DNA from: Nitrospirota bacterium
GTDB taxonomy: Bacteria > Nitrospirota > Nitrospiria > SBBL01 > JAADHI01
NCBI GenBank assembly: GCA_029261155.1
Contig: JAJDBW010000025.1
Span: forward strand, 62,001 to 126,000
Length of the DNA: 64,000 nucleotides
Reading direction: 5' to 3'
The translations under genes were made by a program, and so were the position numbers. Below the pieces are notes generated by a model. That model was given only the letters and a program-made list of their open reading frames with translations, was not told the DNA's origin and made no database searches. Below, piece after piece: positions 61,924 through 64,000 of the stretch. Numbering within the stretch: position 1 is the stretch's first letter; the number at the start of each line of letters is the position of its first letter.

Positions 61924-62517
61924 CTATTTCACTGCGTTGGGCGGAATGACTATTGTCTTGCCAATACGTCCCACCCGCTCCGGTGGCCCAACTACCAAAT
62001 CAAGATCTGTCATACGCGATACCAGCGCCGTCGTGTCGAGATTCATGTTGTTGTAATGTACGATGAGCGTGTAGGCATATTTCGGCACGGTGCGTGTGAC
62101 TGTTTCGGACCCCACGATTTCGATGCGTTCCACCAGGGCAATCTCTTTTTTGATCAATCGCACCTGTTCAACACCGACCATGGCCCGCAAGCTTTCAAGC
62201 ACCTCGAACCACAAGGGCTTGTCCATCTCCTCCGTGATGAGGAGCGGAAACTGCTCGGCCACCATTGTGTCTTTTCCCAAAAGCGCAGGCGGAAAAGGGT
62301 GGTCGGGATTGGTATCGCAAATCCGCCACCACTTCTTGGGCTGCTTGTAATATTTGTAGGCCAGATGATCCAGCCGGTCATTTTCCTCGACTGTGTGTTG
62401 AAAATCGCCTTCAACTTCCGGAATGAGCCGCAGAGCCTTGGAGGCCGCCTGCGTCCCATCGCTGTCTTTGACAACCACATCCTCAAGTTTTTTATAACGC
62501 GAATTATTTGAAAACAT
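61924..62517 (-). CDS. LysM-like tail/hub protein
   Basis: A 197-residue protein similar to LysM-containing baseplate hub proteins such as Afp7/gpX type. The LysM-like motif is VEENDRLDHLAYKYYKQPKK with WWRICDTNPDHPFPP. The C-terminal half is beta-rich (KYAYTLIVHYNNMNLDTTAL). Five bases after the tube-family gene stop and ten before the gpD-like gene, so translationally linked. Predicted to connect hub and tube or hold the tape-measure protein. Confidence 0.82.
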   Translation of the reverse strand: MFSNNSRYKKLEDVVVKDSDGTQAASKALRLIPEVEGDFQHTVEENDRLDHLAYKYYKQPKKWWRICDTNPDHPFPPALLGKDTMVAEQFPLLITEEMDKPLWFEVLESLRAMVGVEQVRLIKKEIALVERIEIVGSETVTRTVPKYAYTLIVHYNNMNLDTTALVSRMTDLDLVVGPPERVGRIGKTIVIPPNAVK

Positions 62518-62522
62518 ATTGC

Positions 62523-63248
62523 CTACCCCGGAATGACAACATCGGCGATGTCTGCGATATTCGCCAGGTTGAGTACCGACATCACTTCCTTCATGGCCTT
62601 CGTGTACATGTAGGCCAGGTTTTTCCCTTCAATGACGGTCAAATTGACGGAAACGGTGGCGCGAATCGGATTCAAATCCGTACTGAATTCTGATTCCGTA
62701 ATGCTCAGGCTGTTGATATTCACGGGCAGCACCCGTTTTCGCCCCCAAATAAAGAGAATCATCGGCGGGTTTTCCTTGCGCGTGAAACTGAAGCCGCCCG
62801 GTGATCCGAGGAGTGAACCCAGGGCCTGCCCCAACAATGACTCTTCTTTTGGATGAACCATGAGTTCTAAAGTCGAAAGCTGCGGCGCGATGCCGAATTG
62901 CTCTGTGATCGTATCGCCATTATTTAAATCGTCCGTGGCATCGAGTCGAATCTCGAAGTTAATCGACTCCTCCTGAATGCGCACCTGCTGAGCATCACGG
63001 AGTTCGGAGAGATCGTCGAAGCGCTGATGGTAGTCCCGAAGCGAGACGTATTGTGCCGTCCGGCCTTCTGTCCGCGCGCTTTCGTACTCGGCCTGCTGCA
63101 CGCTGCCGGGCACGGAGAAGGATTGTGAACGGCTGCGCGAAAGTTGTACCGGATTGAATTGAAACACAACAAAGAGCGGCGGAATGCTCAAGCCATACTC
63201 GACAAAAGCGCCGCGCAGTATTTTCGGTTTATTACTAAATCCCGACAT
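62523..63248 (-). CDS. CIS tube-family protein
   Basis: A 241-residue structural protein of the contractile-injection-system tube family. Landmarks are VEYGLSIPPLFVVFQFNPVQ, SINFEIRLDATDDLN, PPMILFIWGRKRVLPVNINS and FSTDLNPIRATVSVNLTVIE; the last two are the conserved centre of the family. It probably forms a baseplate-proximal ring of the tube rather than the main tube. Separated from the upstream L,D-transpeptidase gene by 40 bases. Confidence 0.85.
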   Translation of the reverse strand: MSGFSNKPKILRGAFVEYGLSIPPLFVVFQFNPVQLSRSRSQSFSVPGSVQQAEYESARTEGRTAQYVSLRDYHQRFDDLSELRDAQQVRIQEESINFEIRLDATDDLNNGDTITEQFGIAPQLSTLELMVHPKEESLLGQALGSLLGSPGGFSFTRKENPPMILFIWGRKRVLPVNINSLSITESEFSTDLNPIRATVSVNLTVIEGKNLAYMYTKAMKEVMSVLNLANIADIADVVIPG

Positions 63249-63288
63249 CAGTGGATGTTCCTCCCATATTCAAAAAAATCATCTTCGA

Positions 63289-64000
63289 TCAATCTCCCTC
63301 CGGCCGCGCAACTGTGCTTGTGCAACGCGGGATGTCCGATGCCCCGAGTCCCCGAATTTCCTCGAGCGTGAGGGTGCGTCCGAAGGCCGCGTTGATCATT
63401 CTCCGGGCTTCTCGAATCGAACTCTGCATACTGGTATCTCCATCGTAGTCGCTCAGGTTTCGGCCGCCTGTGCTGAAATCCCCAAGCCAGGCATTTTGTA
63501 AATTGGTGTTGTCGCACAGGGGTCGTGCGAAACCCTGGACCTGCACCCAGGTTTGGTTTTGCCGCACACCGCAAAATGTCTTCACTGCGAAATCATGATT
63601 GAGCCGAACGCAGCCGTGCGAGAGCGGCGTGCCGTCCACTGGCCGGTACTCGTGCAGGGCGATGCCCCGGCTCGGCACGAATTCTGTCCACCACAACACA
63701 CCGTTGTGATCGAGATCCCGGTTTTTGACTTGATAGCCTTTCCGTGCCGTGATGGGTGTGCAATTGCTACCATCCCGTTTAGAGCCTTCCGCCGTGCAAG
63801 CCACGCCGTCGGGCTGGGCGGGATCCACGCAGCAGTGACCTTTTCCCGATGAACATTGGCCCGATTCCGTCGTGCCGTCGCTCCAGTGGATTGTCGTGCT
63901 TTGCGGTGTTTCCTGCTGAACGACAATGCGTTCAATCCATTTGTCCGTCGGCTGTCCTGCGCACTCGCTGCTTGCTGCGTCCCAGCGACGCTGGATGCGT
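63289..64000 (-). CDS. L,D-transpeptidase (YkuD) domain protein, 5' end outside window
   Basis: The catalytic domain of an L,D-transpeptidase: Cys in PLSHGCVRLN (coordinates about 63610-63612) with His in IALHEYRPVDGTPLSHG (about 63652-63654). Such enzymes cross-link peptidoglycan via an active-site Cys. The frame is open to the window edge (translated upstream part ends AASSECAGQPTDK, with CSSGKGHCCVDP and a Cys-rich linker), so the N-terminus is not seen. A GTG near 63828 is not the true start. First visible gene of the injection-system cluster; the residues after the active site (FCGVRQNQTWVQVQGFARPL) form a C-terminal extension. Confidence 0.87.
   Translation of the reverse strand, partial: RIQRRWDAASSECAGQPTDKWIERIVVQQETPQSTTIHWSDGTTESGQCSSGKGHCCVDPAQPDGVACTAEGSKRDGSNCTPITARKGYQVKNRDLDHNGVLWWTEFVPSRGIALHEYRPVDGTPLSHGCVRLNHDFAVKTFCGVRQNQTWVQVQGFARPLCDNTNLQNAWLGDFSTGGRNLSDYDGDTSMQSSIREARRMINAAFGRTLTLEEIRGLGASDIPRCTSTVARPEGD

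Overview
The window comes from a diderm (Gram-negative-type) bacterium. Lipoprotein signals, an OmpA-like outer-membrane protein, an AmpG-type permease and MutS/FabF/PlsX housekeeping genes all fit this. The phylum cannot be fixed from sequence reading alone. The nuoA-B-C-D-G order without nuoE/F between D and G, an EF-G of the spirochaete/planctomycete/mitochondrial EF-G1 type, a FabL-like enoyl reductase and a JDVT-CTERM-like sorting signal point away from enterobacteria, towards groups such as Nitrospirota or former Deltaproteobacteria. This placement is inference. There is no tRNA, rRNA, insertion sequence or CRISPR array that I can support.

Layout. (1) 1-4865, minus: complex I genes nuoA-nuoB-nuoC-nuoD-nuoG; nuoG runs off the left edge. 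(2) 5141-9979: a TPR lipoprotein, then a plus-strand amgK-murU pair (peptidoglycan sugar recycling), a DUF3386-like protein and a nitrilase-family amidase, then a minus-strand YceH protein. (3) 10080-19450, minus: a lipoprotein/zinc-metallopeptidase pair, then (in transcription order from the right) yceD-rpmF-plsX-fabH-fabL-fabD-fabG-acpP-fabF-rnc, a type II fatty-acid and phospholipid-precursor cluster. (4) 19536-23835, minus: a three-gene ABC efflux operon (ATPase, FtsX-type permease, periplasmic adaptor). (5) 24565-26661: fusA with a clear promoter and terminator. (6) 27146-33412: AmpG-like permease, a fused LplT-PlsC-acyl-ACP synthetase (Aas-type), a small membrane protein and a flavin/PNPOx-fold protein. 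(7) 33437-40188: an FHA-FHA-sigma-54 activator, a CPBP intramembrane protease, an OmpA/thrombospondin-3 protein and a 957-residue Asp-rich calcium-repeat surface protein with a C-terminal sorting signal. (8) 40665-48384: a 2-hydroxyacid dehydrogenase, two exported proteins (one a lipoprotein metalloprotease), mutS and a di-heme cytochrome c.

(9) 48466-64000, minus: the main accessory region. It is the baseplate half of a contractile injection system (phage-tail-like particle). In transcription order it holds an L,D-transpeptidase (cut by the right edge), CIS tube-family protein, LysM-type hub protein, gpD-like hub, gpV-like spike, a small unknown protein, gp25-like wedge, gpJ-like wedge, a gpI-like protein fused to an apparent beta-propeller, then appendage-like and cargo-like genes (two paralogues, a DUF6519-like protein, an Ig-like protein, a nucleotidyltransferase-like protein, a protein with a leader like those of eCIS DUF4157 proteins, and a peptidoglycan-binding/GH19 lysin). 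Sheath, inner tube, tape measure and ATPase genes are not in the window and are expected upstream, beyond 64000. Two gaps in this cluster carry paired G/C-rich palindromes resembling REP doublets.

The genes most likely to reward study are the injection-system cluster with its cell-wall-acting proteins, and the apparent substrate/protease sorting pair around 35-40 kb.
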